The notes under the pieces are model-generated. The model was not told the origin of the DNA and searched no databases. It saw nothing but the letters and a program-made list of their open reading frames with translations. A DNA stretch of 64,000 bases from Sarcocystis neurona (taxonomy: Eukaryota > Apicomplexa > Conoidasida > Eucoccidiorida > Sarcocystidae), in contig KL647299.1 in NCBI GenBank assembly GCA_000727475.1, forward strand, positions 1,564,379 to 1,628,378, written 5' to 3'. The number at the start of each line of letters is the position of its first letter. The stretch's first letter is position 1. Below, in pieces: positions 1 through 11,949 of this stretch. A program made the translations under genes and the position numbers.

Positions 1-239
1 NNNNNNNNNNNNNNNNNNNNNNNNNNNNNNNNNNNNNNNNNNNNNNNNNNNNNNNNNNNNNNNNNNNNNNNNNNNNNNNNNNNNNNNNNNNNNNNNNNNN
101 NNNNNNNNNNNNNNNNNNNNNNNNNNNNNNNNNNNNNNNNNNNNNNNNNNNNNNNNNNNNNNNNNNNNNNNNNNNNNNNNNNNNNNNNNNNNNNNNNNNN
201 NNNNNNNNNNNNNNNNNNNNNNNNNNNNNNNNNNNNNNN
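1..239. other. assembly gap (N run)
   Basis: All bases are N, so nothing can be said about the content. Sequence begins at base 240. Confidence 0.99.
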
Positions 240-1008
240 GTCTTTCTCCCCCCGCTTCCTCCCCTTCACCGGACGGGAGGGGGTAACGCCGCAGGACAAA
301 ATGCATGCGGTGTCTTCCCCTTTCTGTTGTTGCCCGCGCGTCCCCACCAACGTTTGCAACTTAAAGCTACGCTGCGCGAGCGGAGAGAAGCAACTCTTGT
401 GCTGAAAAGTAGTGTCGGGTTCCCTGTACTACCAGCTACACGTCGCCGCTGTCGCTACATGCACGGCCATAACTGCACCCCCATATCCTGGGTACGTCCC
501 CCGGGTACACACATGGAGTGTCCTTGTTTTCGCGGACAGGCCCAGAGAAGTAGACACGTGCAGAGCGGCTCTCTCGCCGTCTGCGACCGAATTTCTCGCA
601 CACTACCTGCAGAACTCGACGTGCGCATGGTCCAGCTGCCGCGTCCGGTCGCCTATCCACAGGAAATGGGCGCTGGTGGCGTAGTGCTGCATCCCACGAC
701 AGCAGTGGGAGATAGACAAGAAGAAGCGCCGACAGCAGTGGGGTTCAAGCGGACGAACCAGGACTGACAAGCAGCGCGCACCCAAGCAAGCGCGCGTGTG
801 AAAGGAGACAGACAGCGCGCGAGACAGAGAAAGCGAGAAAGAAGAGGACATGCACATACGTGCGTACATGCGACCTGCGAGAGGAAGAGAGAGAAATAGC
901 GAAGGACGGGGAAACCGCGAGAGCGACTACATGGGGACAGAGAGGTGCCTGCTGCTGTTCTGCGTCGTCGACTGAAGACGTGATGGCAGCACGTGGACCG
1001 TATCACGA

Positions 1009-1036
<28 letters not shown>
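1009..1036. repeat. (CA)n microsatellite
   Basis: Uninterrupted alternating AC dinucleotides over about 28 bases. His/Thr runs in frames across it are translation artefacts. Confidence 0.95.
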
Positions 1037-1041
<5 letters not shown>

Positions 1042-1864
1042 GAAGACGTGCTGTCAGCAAAGCGAGAGAGCAGGAAGGCTCCCCTGCTGCACGCAAGAGA
1101 AAGGCAGGCACAGGTGCAGAAGAAGACTTGGACGGTGGCGCTTACCGCCCAGAAACAGAGAAAACGGTTCGCCCCATGTGTTAAAACGAACAACGCAGAC
1201 AGTACGGCCGGGATTAACGAAAAGAAGTAAAGTCCACGCTAACAGACTTCTCCCACAGGCAACAGCTGCGGTATATATGTACATCCACGGGCCTGGGTGG
1301 ACACACAAGTATATAGATACATATCTGCCCAGGTGTGCTTATACCGCGTCGCCGCGGCGAGGACGAAGCGACAGGCACGCGTGCGTGGGGATCAAGAAAG
1401 AAGCCCGCGCGGAGGCTGCTGTGCGGGCTGGTGTCTACAGTCGACAAAGACGCGCCTGGTAACGTCTACCGTTTGAAAGGCTCTTTTACGGCATGTGCAG
1501 GCGACGCAGGCCGCTGCCATTTCTTTGCAGTCAGCTAGATGGAGCCGTGCGTCTCCGTAGTCGGCAGAAGGACGGAGAGGAAGAAACAAAAGTAGAAAAC
1601 TGCAACTCCCGCCCGGCGTGTAGGCAGCAGCAGCAGCAGAGATGTTGGACTGGGCAGAGTCGTAGTGTCTGCATGGGCATCAGGCAGTGCGTCGGCATGC
1701 GGCAGGGCGCATGCAGCAGAGCGCATGCAGCAGAGACACGCGACTGAGGCGACGGCATGGGACGCGCGTGCGACGCAGAGAGAAGTGTCGTGACGGGCAG
1801 ACCTCCACCAGGCTTCAGCGATAGACGTGGATGAGAGGAATACATACACGTCTACATCCATATA

Positions 1865-2060
1865 TAAACCAGTGGCCGCCGTCCTAGGTGTCCCCCCGCG
1901 GATCAGCGGAATGCACACACGTATATATATCCACAGAGAAGCAAGTGGCCGCCGTCCTATATAAACAAGAGTTCCTCGTCCTGGGTGATGCCCCGCGGAT
2001 CAGCGGAATGCAGACACGTACATATATCCAGGTATGAACAGGTGATCGCCGTCCTAGATG
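1865..2060. repeat. tandem repeat, about 75-100 bp unit
   Basis: The block GTGGCCGCCGTCCTA occurs at 1871 and 1947, and a variant (GTGATCGCCGTCCTA) at about 2041. The block CCGCGGATCAGCGGAATGCA occurs at about 1895 and 1993, each followed by ACACGTA and a short TATA tract. The GC-rich cores alternate with AT spacers. The cores are better conserved than the spacers, which is the usual look of a degenerating minisatellite. Confidence 0.8.
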
Positions 2061-4411
2061 TCCTCGTGCAGGAGGGGATGTACACAGAGACAAGCGGTCA
2101 CAGACATATTCGTATTTCTGACAAACATGAAGACACGAGGGAATACCAGGAAGTCTACACAAGTATCGAGGAATGCACCTATTCTGAGGATGAATGTACA
2201 ACAAATCTCTTCTATATCTGGGTCCTCATAATTTCTTCTGTCCTGCATATCGTCACGCGAGTGCTTTTATAGATATATACGTCTATATGTGACGGCCGTA
2301 GATATCTGCGGAAGGACGCAGAAATATGTGTGTATGAGAGCCACAGATACACAAGTGGTCAAAGGGACATACACGTTTGTGAAGAGCGCATGTAGACACA
2401 CGGTTCTATACCCGGAGGGTCGTTTGGAGGGCGGGTAGACACGGCGGGTAGACACGGCGGGTAGACACCCCTGTCTGACGGGCACACACGTACCCCACCG
2501 CTTATATTCACGCAGCGTATACCACGGACGCATATGTGAACAAACAGTCGCAGAAATACCGGTGCACGACAGCCAGACACAGACCACCCCACGCTACACA
2601 CACACATATCCGTATGTTGCCGTACATCTACGTATTTACGCCGACTTGCATACATCTGCGGATGACGCGGAGGAAAACGTCCACCGACACACGTTTACAT
2701 GGAGGTGCGTGGGCGCAGACAGGAGTAGGGAGACGCGCAAAGACGTACACACACATCCACACATAAGCATATCCGGAGGCCCCTGGACAGCCGACGCAAC
2801 TGCTGCAAGACAGAGAAGAAGTCTGCGTATCTCTTCTGCACAGAGGCGCGGCACCCAGCTGCAGCACCGCTGCCACATACGCTCGCGGGTGGTGGTTGCT
2901 CAGCGCTGTGGCACCGAGGCGCAACACCTCAGCAATGTACATACGGAGGCTCGGGTGGCAGGTGCTCACCCGGGTGCCTCTCGAGCGAAGCAGTCCCTCT
3001 TCGTAAGGCAGCAGCAGCGCCTCGTGAGAAATGAAGCAGCCGATGCCGTTCGCCTGCAGCAGAGTCACACAACGCCCCACCGTCACCTCGCACTCGTCGA
3101 ATTCACGCAGACCTACACACACACCCCACACAGCCTACGCATATACGCAGGCAGAAATCTCGCTCGCCCTCTTCTCCTGTGTCTGCGTCTCTTTTCTTTT
3201 TCCTCGGGGCGCTCTACCTCTGTGCACATCTCTCTCTGCGTGTCTGTCGCTTGGTGTCTCTGTCTCCAGGTGTCTCCCTGTCTCCGTGCGGCCCCCGTCT
3301 CTGCTGCTGGCTGTCTCTGTGTACCTCTCTCTGTACGGGTCGCTGTCTCCGTGAGTCCCGTCTCTGTGAACCCCCGGCGCCTCAGAATTCTGTCCCGGGG
3401 GACCCCGACCCCCGCAAATTCCTCTCTCTGTGGACCCTGTCTGTGTGTATCGCTGTCTCTGTGCAACCCCCGGCCCTGTGCGGGTCGCTGTTGCTGCTGT
3501 TTCAACGTCTGCTTCTCCGTGTCTCTGTCTATTCCGAGGCGCCCGTGCGCCTCCGCCTGTCTCTCACGTCTCCTCGCGGGGACAACGAGAGGCAGCGACA
3601 GACGCGCATGCGCCGGAGTCAACTCGCGCACAGGAGAGTCTGAGAAACTTCCGCGGCGCAGAATTACTAACGCCGGCATCTTGGGAAATCTTCGTCGTCA
3701 GCTGCAAAAAGGCAGCAGCCGTCGCTCCTTTGTACGAGTCTCAGAGAACGGCCTGCGCAGTGCGCCCTCTCACGTACGCGTCGACTTGCACCTGCGGGAC
3801 TACAAGTGTGTACCTGTGCATGCTTGGGGAGATCTACACAGAAAAAAGCTGCTGCGCATGGGTGCCTCCTGACGGGTTTCCCTTCTTCGTAGAGACATAT
3901 ACACACCGACGCGGACGAGCACATAGGCGACGCCGGTGGCGGGGGTTTCTGCATAGAGCGGCCACACACGCGTATATGTCGGTGAATAGACGGATACATA
4001 GAGGAACAGACAGATATCGAGCCGCGCGCAGTGCGGGAGAAGCCGGTCCTGCGCCGCATTATGGAGTCTCGCGTGCCTATGAAAGATATACACCCACCCA
4101 CACATATTCACGCAGAAAGAAGAAGTGGGCCGACCAACTGCATTTTCTGTTTGCTTTTCTTTTCTCTCTCTGTCGGCTACTGAGTGGACCTGGCGACGGT
4201 AGCCCGCGGTACGGCGTCGCAGCACGGGACACACGTATATGTGTACGGGACGTAGAAAGACGTCCATACTGCTATATCTTTTAGTGAGTATACATAGAGA
4301 GAGACAGGCGTGCAAGAGTGTAAGACAACGCGGGCGCAGAACACACCTAGACGCACGGCTGGAAGCGATACTACATATATATATTCACGCGGGCGGGTAC
4401 TAGAGGACAAT

Positions 4412-4414
<3 letters not shown>

Positions 4415-4443
<29 letters not shown>
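4415..4443. repeat. (CA)n microsatellite
   Basis: About 29 bases of pure alternating CA. The neighbouring sequence is TATA-rich. Confidence 0.95.
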
Positions 4444-4445
<2 letters not shown>

Positions 4446-4844
4446 ATACATTTATCTCTCTACATATATATTAGCCTGCGCAGCACGGGTACAGACAACG
4501 GGCCATATATCTATCCATACATATATTTACATATGTGCATGGATATACTATAATATACATATATATATATATGTATAGACATGCTGACACACATATTTAT
4601 ATGTACATAGATAGATTTGATTTGTACAAGTGGTGCACTGCGTGCGTATGTAGTAGATATCGACCTACGCAGACGGCTGATAACGACCTCTATACAAGTG
4701 GACGCATAGGAGATGTGACGGCGCGCAGTATCTACGTTTATTGCTTCGATATTAATAGGATGCGCCCGCACAACACAGACACGTATGTATCCTGCGTGTA
4801 CCATGCCTACGGACTCTATATACGTATATGTACATGTATATATG

Positions 4845-4972
4845 TGCATCGTAGTGAGGGTGCTACAGACATACGTGTGGACGACGTGTATATATATACG
4901 TATATCTACAGACATATGTGTACACGGGTATGTGTATCGTAGTGAGAACGCTACAGATACACGTATGGACGA

Positions 4973-5003
<31 letters not shown>

Positions 5004-5100
5004 GTATAGATATCGTAATGAGGGCGCTACAGATATAGGTATTAACTACATATATATATATATATACATACATGTACATGCACCCAGTAGTGAGGCGGCT
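4845..5100. repeat. tandem repeat, about 70-90 bp unit
   Basis: The core ATCGTAGTGAGGGTGCTACA at about 4847 recurs with small changes at about 4936 (GTGAGAACGCTACAGA) and 5009 (TAATGAGGGCGCTACAGA), with a weak fourth copy near 5089. Each core is followed by a (TA)n tract of variable length. Confidence 0.8.
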
Positions 5101-5377
5101 CGTTGTACAAGATTATATCCTTTCTATTCGTCCGACATTAGTATGATCGACCGCCCCATATACAGAGACAAGCATGTGTCTTCAACGACGTGATGCAATA
5201 TATATAAGTTCCGCAGGGATAGTTCGCAACGGCTAGACGTATGTCCAGGTGCTGGGGCCGGGAACAGCTGCCGGCCTGCAGGTCGGCCGCGACCTGCCGT
5301 TGTGAGAATTTCCGTGGAACAAACACAGGGCACAGCGTATATATGTCTCTGCCGCCTTCCTTCTATACATATATAAA

Positions 5378-5397
5378 GTGTGTGTGTGTGTGTGTGT
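5378..5397. repeat. (TG)n microsatellite
   Basis: A pure GT dinucleotide run of about 20 bases. Confidence 0.9.
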
Positions 5398-6780
5398 CTA
5401 CATAAATATTTATATACATATACGCATATACCACATACATATAGAACATACACACACTTATACAGAGCAACACAGATACAGAGCGCCTTGCGGCAGGGAC
5501 AAACGCGTCCATCTTACCGGGCCCGGAAGCGCCTGCTGTGCTCGCCGTTTTTTTTGCCTCCGCAGAAGAGCGAGGAACTGCTGGCTGAGCGGAACAAATG
5601 TGGAGGACAGGAAAGCAACAAAGGGGGCCAGTTGCGCGCGGAAGTGAAGAAGTGGCACTGGCTCTTCCCCCAGCAGAAAGACTCCCCCAGGCACAGGGCA
5701 CGGAGGGCCTCCAGGACTGCTTCTTGACGCCTGGGCAGCCTGCTTCGCTTTCCTCCTACATGTGCAACTTCTCCTGACGTGAGCGAGGCCCGGCGAGACA
5801 GCGCCAGGGACGCACGGAGGGGGGCGAGACACACGGGAAGAGACGGCCACAGAGACAGGAGGTGGGGACACACGCAGAGAGACGGAGACACGGAGGGAGG
5901 GAGACACACACACACACGGAGACACACAGACGGCAAGGGGCCGAGACAGAGACAGACGGACGCGCTGCGAGGTAGAGGGACAGACTGAAAGACCGCCGAT
6001 TTTGGGGGCGAAGAGGGAGACGCAGACAGAGACACGCAGAAGGGAAGCGAAGAACGAGACAGAGACACTCAGCCAGACAGAAAATGATGTCCACGCCCAT
6101 TCCTACACATGTGTGGAAGGCAAAAAGAACGAGGAGCGCGCAGCAGAGGCACTTGACGAGTCGTTTCTGCGGGGGTGTGCATGCGTGGAAGTTTGGTGGA
6201 ACGTATAGAACAGCTGCTTTCGAGACGACGATATATAAAGACGCCGGCGGATAAATACCCAAGGGGCGCTGCTAAAAAGTTTGCGGCGTAACTGCTGGAC
6301 AGCAGGTTCGGCACGCAGAAAGAGGAAGAGAGAGACACCCGAACACCCCCCTGCAGATAACTGCGGGTCTCCGACCTGTGCGGGGCTGCCCAAGAGCTCT
6401 CTGCAATGAATAGTCACCGAGGGCTCCTGCGTTGACGCTGCTGCTCCTCCCAGTGCTGAGTAGACGCACTGCTGAAGCTGCTGCTGCTGCCCTTACTCTC
6501 AACGTTGGCCCGCCCTTCCTCTTCTTCTTTTGGCGGCTTTGCTACTCTGTCGCTGCTGTTGTTGCTCCTGGTATTGCTGCTGCTGCTACTCTCGTGGCGA
6601 CTGCTGACGCTCTCGCGTTGCTGTTGCCGCTGCTGTTGACGCTGAAAACGCTACTACAGTTGTCCCTGCTGTCGCGCTGCGACCGGTGCTTGTGAGCTGC
6701 GCTGTCGGTGTGTTGCTGCTGCTCCTGTTGCTGCGGGTGCTGCTGCTTCTGCAGCTGCAATTGCTGCTGCTGTTGACGCT

Positions 6781-7121
6781 CTAAGCGCTTCTGGTGCTGC
6801 TGCTGTTGGTGGTGGTGCTGCCGCTGCTACTGCTGCTGCTGCTACTGCTGCTGCTGCTACTGCTGCTGCTACTGCCGCTGTTACTGTCACCGATGCTGGT
6901 ACCGCTACAACTGGTGTGTCGCGGCGCTTGCTGCTGTGACTGCAGTTGCTCCCGCGATGGTGGCCCAGCTGACGCGTCAACAATTGCCGCTGTTGCTGCT
7001 GCTGTTTTACTACACGCCCACCGTCGCTGCTGAGAAGGGTAATTTGGAGCACGCGCCCAGAAGTTGCTGCTGTCGCCGCTGCTGGCTGCGTCTTGCGCAG
7101 CACCGGCGTTTTCCTCTGCCT
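6781..7121 (-). CDS. terminal exon of an unidentified Ser/Ala/Gln-rich protein
   Basis: On the minus strand a splice acceptor (GACGCTACCGCAG) at about 7122 opens a frame reading EAEENAGAAQDAASSGDSS, then NFWARAPNYPSQQRRW. It continues through a Gln/Ser/Ala-rich part into a run of about 17 serines encoded by AGC/AGT and stops with TAG at 6781-6783. The acidic, Trp-containing start differs from the low-complexity end, which argues for real coding. Upstream exons should lie above 7.12 kb and were not resolved. Another minus-strand frame through the same CAG tract reads as poly-Ala. I prefer the Ser frame because it joins the non-repetitive part and the acceptor without a break. Function unknown. 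Confidence 0.45.
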
Positions 7122-7287
7122 CTGCGGTAGCGTCTGAAGCATCAGGACCAGCAGCAGCAGTGCACCAGCAGCAGCAAGTCCTAGTGTTGTGTCTCCTGCG
7201 GCTGGAGCAGCAGGGTCGCAGGCAGCGCGAAGAATCAGCGGCAGCACCCAGTGGTAGGGCACACTTGCAACAGCAAAGCAACCAACG

Positions 7288-7659
7288 GTGGCAGCAGCCG
7301 CAGCAGCACTTCTGGCCGTAGCAGCCGAAAGCGCCAGCAAGACATCTTCGTCGATAACAACGAAAAGGGACGAGACCAAGAAGACGCGAGAGCAGCACCC
7401 GGAACGAGCCCAGCAAAAACGAAGCAGACCCAGAGAAGGAGGAGCAGCAACACCAACAGCAAAAGAACACGGAGGCAACGCGCAAGCGTCTCACTCGGAA
7501 AGACAGTTTGCAGGAGACGTGCCGCAGCAGCAGCAGAAACAGCAGCAAACGCCACGGCAGCCGCCCTCGGGGCAGCGTCTCTCTCAGAGAAGCGACCGCG
7601 TCACTGCAAAAGCCCGCGGCTGCATGCAGTTGTTGAACTCTTCAGGACATTCAATCTAG
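7288..7659 (+). CDS. possible small single-exon protein, 123 residues
   Basis: An ATG opens MAAAAAALLAVAAESA, which resembles a signal sequence. A charged, Gln/Arg/Lys-rich low-complexity body follows, including DVPQQQQKQQQTPRQPPSG, and the frame ends with a stop at 7657-7659. No domain is recognised. It lies in the same CAG-rich block as the minus-strand exon ending at 7121, and part of the block is open in other frames too. The call rests only on a clean start, composition and stop. Confidence 0.28.
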   Translation: MAAAAAALLAVAAESASKTSSSITTKRDETKKTREQHPERAQQKRSRPREGGAATPTAKEHGGNAQASHSERQFAGDVPQQQQKQQQTPRQPPSGQRLSQRSDRVTAKARGCMQLLNSSGHSI

Positions 7660-8834
7660 GCATGTGACTTTGTGGAGCCTAGAGAAATAGCAGAAACAAA
7701 CTTTCAACCTTCTTGCATATATATATGTATATATATGTTTGATACACACACATAATACGGGTATGTAGGCATTACGTATACATATCTCTGTACACAGAAA
7801 TAGATGTAGATTTACGTATATATACATGTACACATACACATATATCTATATATGTGTACATATGATAAAGACTCTTTCTCTCTATCTCTCTATAATACAT
7901 GATATGCACGCCTACCTGCGGGTACACAGAGGCTTCATGCGTGTTCACACGTCTACATATCTATATGCAAGAATAGGCAGATCTATATACGTATCCACGA
8001 GTAGCTGTCTATCTATCTATATACACATATGCATATATATTGCCGAGTTATCTTCCTCTACACATGTATCCGCAATATACGGCGAAATACGAGTATACTG
8101 ATCCGCGACAGAGGTCCACGCGCGATACCACCACACATATTTTTATGCGTATCAACTTGTAGATCTACTCACGGAGAATGGTATGCGTATCTCTATATAA
8201 ACAGACAAGCCTACGCATACGTATGACCAGGCGTTTTCTCCTCCATAGAACCTATACATACACGTATGACGCGGGTGTATAGACACTGCACACGTGTCCA
8301 CACGTCTATATCTACATATATACATCTATCAGCACAGAGGTGCAGGCCTATGCTATCTGTTGCTATAGACGTAGGCGGAAACGGCCTTTCTCTCCATGAA
8401 ATACATATGTGTACGAATATACAGATGCTGCAGATATTCAGACGCATACACATATCTATACGTAGACATATACACACGTTTACAAGTATACACACGCCGG
8501 ACGTACCCATGTGTATACACAGATCTCTATATGAGGATGGAGATCTACATGTATATGAAGATTGTCTAGACCGGTAGATGTGTGACTTGACACGTATGTG
8601 TATATACAGAGGAGCATGTGTATATATTTATGCGTGTATATATGTACATATATATGTACGTGCGCAGAGGATCGCACGGCCCTACATGGGTTTTTGCGTA
8701 AGTACGTGGACGTGCTGCTCCTATTTGTTGAGACGCACGGCGTGGGTGAGACGCAGCTGCAGCTGTTGTCCCACAGGCATCTGCTGTTTCTCTCCTCCTC
8801 CTCCTCCCACCTCTTCTGCGGACAGCAGCCAAGC

Positions 8835-9155
8835 AGCCAGTCTACTTCAATATACGTAGACACACTCGTGTCTGCATATATATATGTATATGGCAGCAAA
8901 ACAAAGAGTCAACCTTCACATACGTAGAGACACATGTGTCCACACATATACATATATAGCAGCAAAGCAGCGTGTCCATCTCCACATACGTAGAGACACA
9001 CACTTGCATACAAATAGATCTATATACATATATACATTTATAGCAAGAAAGCAAAGAGGCTCCTTCCGCATTCGTAGAGAGACAGAGTCGCATACAAAGA
9101 GATAAATACTATAGCAGGAAAACCAAGAGACCACTTCCACACGCACACACAGAGA
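8835..9155. repeat. tandem array, about 70 bp unit, four to five copies
   Basis: The module CATACGTAGAGACACA recurs at about 8919 and 8985, with variants at about 8849 (ATATACGTAGACACAC) and 9070 (ATTCGTAGAGAGACAG). Each is followed by TATATA-rich DNA and then a TAGCAGCAAA/GCAAAG-like segment (about 8892, 8957, 9041, 9111). Copies diverge by point change and spacer length. Confidence 0.8.
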
Positions 9156-10199
9156 TGCACGGGTGGTTATATTATATACGTACGTGTAAAAAGTTAGTAC
9201 GTCTCCGCACGTTCACCGGGATATAGGGGCCCCGCCGTAGATACACGCCCGCTGTTCACAAGAAAACGAAATTATTTACGTACGCAGACAAGTACAAGTC
9301 AAAATGCATGCAGAGACTCAGCAACGCAGAGACCCCCAGACGTCGGGACTCTTTCTGTGGAAGACGAATAGACACACACACAGACAGACACATACGAAGG
9401 AAGTGCATGCGTGCGCAGTCTAGGCGTAAACGAAGCCACCTATACATTTCTTTCTCCCTAGATATATCTATGCGTGTACACGTGTATGTATGTGTAGATA
9501 TATATATATTTATGTGTATACACACGTAGATGCATATATATACATATATGTATGTAGCGAGGTGTACACGTCTATGTAGTTGATACGCATATCCATACAC
9601 ATATATATATATATATGTACACACTTGCATGTATGTGTATACCTGCATAGGGGGAGACACACAGAGAGACGTGCAAGAACTGCCTATCGCTATCTGTTTT
9701 TGTGTCTCCGTCTCCCTGTCTCTCTGTTTCGCTCTGTGTCTGTGTGACTGCAGTCCAAACCTTTCTGTGCGCACCACCACATATATATAAACAGGTGATA
9801 ATAAACAAATAAACGCCCCTACACAATATATACGTGTTCACGCGTGTATAGAGTGAGAAGCATTCATATCCACAGCACTGTAAACGCGCCTGCCTTTTTT
9901 TCTGTGTTCTCCTCTGCCCCGACCTCTGTGTGGGGCTGTCTTGCTGCGTCTCTCCTAACACGTGTGCATACCCGTACACACAGACACAGACACGTATACA
10001 CGTACGCGTCTCCTTTTCTCTTTTTTTTTCTTCTCTTGCTTTCTCTCTGCGTCTCTTAGCACTACGCCATCACTATTGCCACATATATACATGTATGGCG
10101 TGTATCGAGGAGGACGGCACGAAGCGCGTGTGTGCGTGGGTGTGTGGGGTTGACGGAGTTACCCGGGAGGGAGGAGCGGATAAAATTGACGGTCGCGGC

Positions 10200-10700
10200 G
10201 GAGTGGAAGTACGCTGCAGCAGCAACGACGCAGCACCGAGCGTCTCGCTCAAGAGAAGAACAGCAGAGGAAACGAGAGGACAGAAGAAGACAGGCAAAGC
10301 AGCAGCGGAGAGCAAAAGAGAGGAAAGGGGAGACGCGCCGAAACGCAGGCGACGGCGCACAGAGAAAAGACCGCAGCAGAGAGGAGACGAAAGAGAGGAG
10401 ACGAAAGGAAGGGATATTATAAGAGAGCAGATACGAAGAAAAGGAGAGCACCGAAGAGTGAAGCGGAGAAAGATAATAAAAGAAAAGACCGAGGAAGACG
10501 AGAGACGCCAGAGGGGAGGGGAGCGCAGAGAAGACAGAGGAACGTCGAGAGTCGAGGCGAAAAACGGAGACGAATAGCGAGAAGAAGAGGATGCGCGCGG
10601 AGAGGGCAGGAGAGTTCAAAATAGCCGCACACCGCGAGACAGGACAGACGGGAAGAGGAGAGGACAGGAGAAGAGAGACGGAGACGAGAAGGGCAGGAAG
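10200..10700. repeat. purine-rich (GA/GGA) tract
   Basis: About 500 bases of plus strand are dominated by A and G, with GAGA, AGAAGA and GGAGA motifs and few pyrimidines. The frames translate to Arg/Glu/Lys on the plus strand and Leu/Ser/Phe/Pro on the minus strand. Such strand-asymmetric tracts can form triplex DNA, but only the composition is directly visible. Confidence 0.75.
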
Positions 10701-11321
10701 CGAAGAGCATTTCTGTGGAGCTTTCGAGTCATCTTCACGCAAAACGAAAGTCCACGGAAAAAACGGGCGGGTTCCTCTCTATATGCGCACATGCATGCAT
10801 ATACATACATATGCACACCCCTGGACGTACGTATTATATACGTATATGTAGGAATACGTATGCAACTACGTACATATCTATATACATGTACTTAAACACA
10901 TGCGTAGGGATAAACTGACACATTTTGTATCCAAATATACGGATAGGTGTATTCCTATATGTGTCTATCTCTATGTAGATATAGACGTGTACGTATATAT
11001 ATATATACACGCATGAGTATATACATGTGTCTGGGTACACCGACGTATTGTATACGTGAAAATTTACGTATGCCTATATACTTATCTATCTACCTATCTG
11101 TATCTGTACATATGCGAACACGTGTATGACGATGTAGATATACATGTGGATGGGTGTATGGACGCAGCATATGGGCTTCTATGCATGTATACACGTGTAT
11201 GTGTGTAGTGTGTATATACATGTGTGAGACACGTGCGGCGCCCGTGTTCTTCGGCAGCAGGAGAAGAAGCTTTTCCCGCGAGTCCTTCTCCCCAATTCTC
11301 CCATGAGACGCGCGCGGGGGT

Positions 11322-11624
11322 GTGGGCCGCAGAGAGACACAGCAGCGCACGAAGAGGAGAGAAAAAGTAGCTGCTGCAGCTGCTGCGCGCGGCGCAACAA
11401 CGCGTGATCAACTGACCTTGAAGAAGTCGCTGCGGGTCGACGTCCTGGCGGGAGGGAAGCAGCAGCAGCAACACACACACGACACAGACACACGTGCAGC
11501 ACACCTCTTGCACCAGCGGCAGCATCCACACGCAGATGCAGCGCAGCTGTTGCAGCAGCAGCAGCAACACATACGCGTATCCCCCGCAGCAGCTGTTCTC
11601 TTGTGTGTCGGCAGCGGCAGATGA
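11322..11624 (+). other. CAG-rich block, possible coding exon
   Basis: The plus strand carries CAG/CAC-rich DNA with an open frame including TRDQLTLKKSLRVDVLAGGK followed by Gln/His-rich sequence. The minus strand is also open and reads Ala/Cys/Val. The non-repetitive plus-strand start looks protein-like, but no good splice junction fixes it. It could be an exon with a polyglutamine insertion or a non-coding CAG tract. Confidence 0.3.
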
Positions 11625-11760
11625 ATATAGTCATTTCTGCAAGGTGCAGCAGCAGCACTGCCTGTCCCTCACACCCTCTCACTGCCTGCGCTGCACCAGC
11701 ACGAACGAAGTAAACCAAACTTGCGCGAGGCAAGGAAGGAAATCGTGGTGCCCGCCCGGT

Positions 11761-11875
11761 TCAGCCCGCGCAGCTTGTCCCTCTCCAAGCGCACTCTACG
11801 ACAAATTTTCTCTTCTCTCTCTTCTTCAAGTAGACTTTTGGCTGCGGGTTCTCGAAGAGCGCGCGCAGACGCACA
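11761..11875 (-). CDS. terminal exon of an unidentified basic protein
   Basis: On the minus strand the frame reads LRALFENPQPKVYLKKREK, then RKFVVECAWRGTSCAG, and stops with TGA at 11761-11763. The composition is varied (Phe, Tyr, Trp, Cys, basic residues), unlike the satellites around it. The 5' boundary is uncertain. An acceptor just upstream of the ENPQPKVY segment is possible, and the frame also stays open up to about 11.93 kb. No family recognised. Confidence 0.4.
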
Positions 11876-11949
11876 CAGCCCGCGCCCCGAGGAGAGGAAA
11901 TCCATACACGTTCGCACGAACTTCTTTATACGAAAGTACACACACATAT

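Larger units (their letters stand above)
240..6780. other. repeat-rich stretch without a supportable gene
   Basis: I see no convincing exon here. The open frames translate to Cys/Tyr/Ile/His/Thr strings typical of TATACACA satellites, or to Ser/Leu/Val and Arg/Glu/Thr strings from pyrimidine- or purine-rich tracts (about 3.2-3.6 kb and 5.8-6.1 kb). Some frames between 0.3 and 1.8 kb and 5.5 and 5.7 kb are less repetitive and could hide short exons, but none has both a good splice site and protein-like composition. Separate entries give the clearer repeats. Confidence 0.55.
7660..11200. other. satellite-rich stretch without a supportable gene
   Basis: This stretch is mostly TATACACA-type satellite, with a tandem array at 8.84-9.15 kb and a purine-rich block at 10.2-10.7 kb. 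A plus-strand frame from an ATG at 10095 to a stop at 10575-10577 has a less repetitive start (MACIEEDGTKRVCAWVCGVD) before it becomes an Arg/Glu/Lys string from GA-rich DNA. I do not call it a gene. Confidence 0.5.

Noticed and set aside
2562..3872. 436-codon plus-strand open frame
   Set aside because: Its parts are His/Thr (CA satellite), Leu/Ser/Val/Cys (TCTCTG pyrimidine tract) and Arg-rich strings. No splice-bounded, protein-like core was found.
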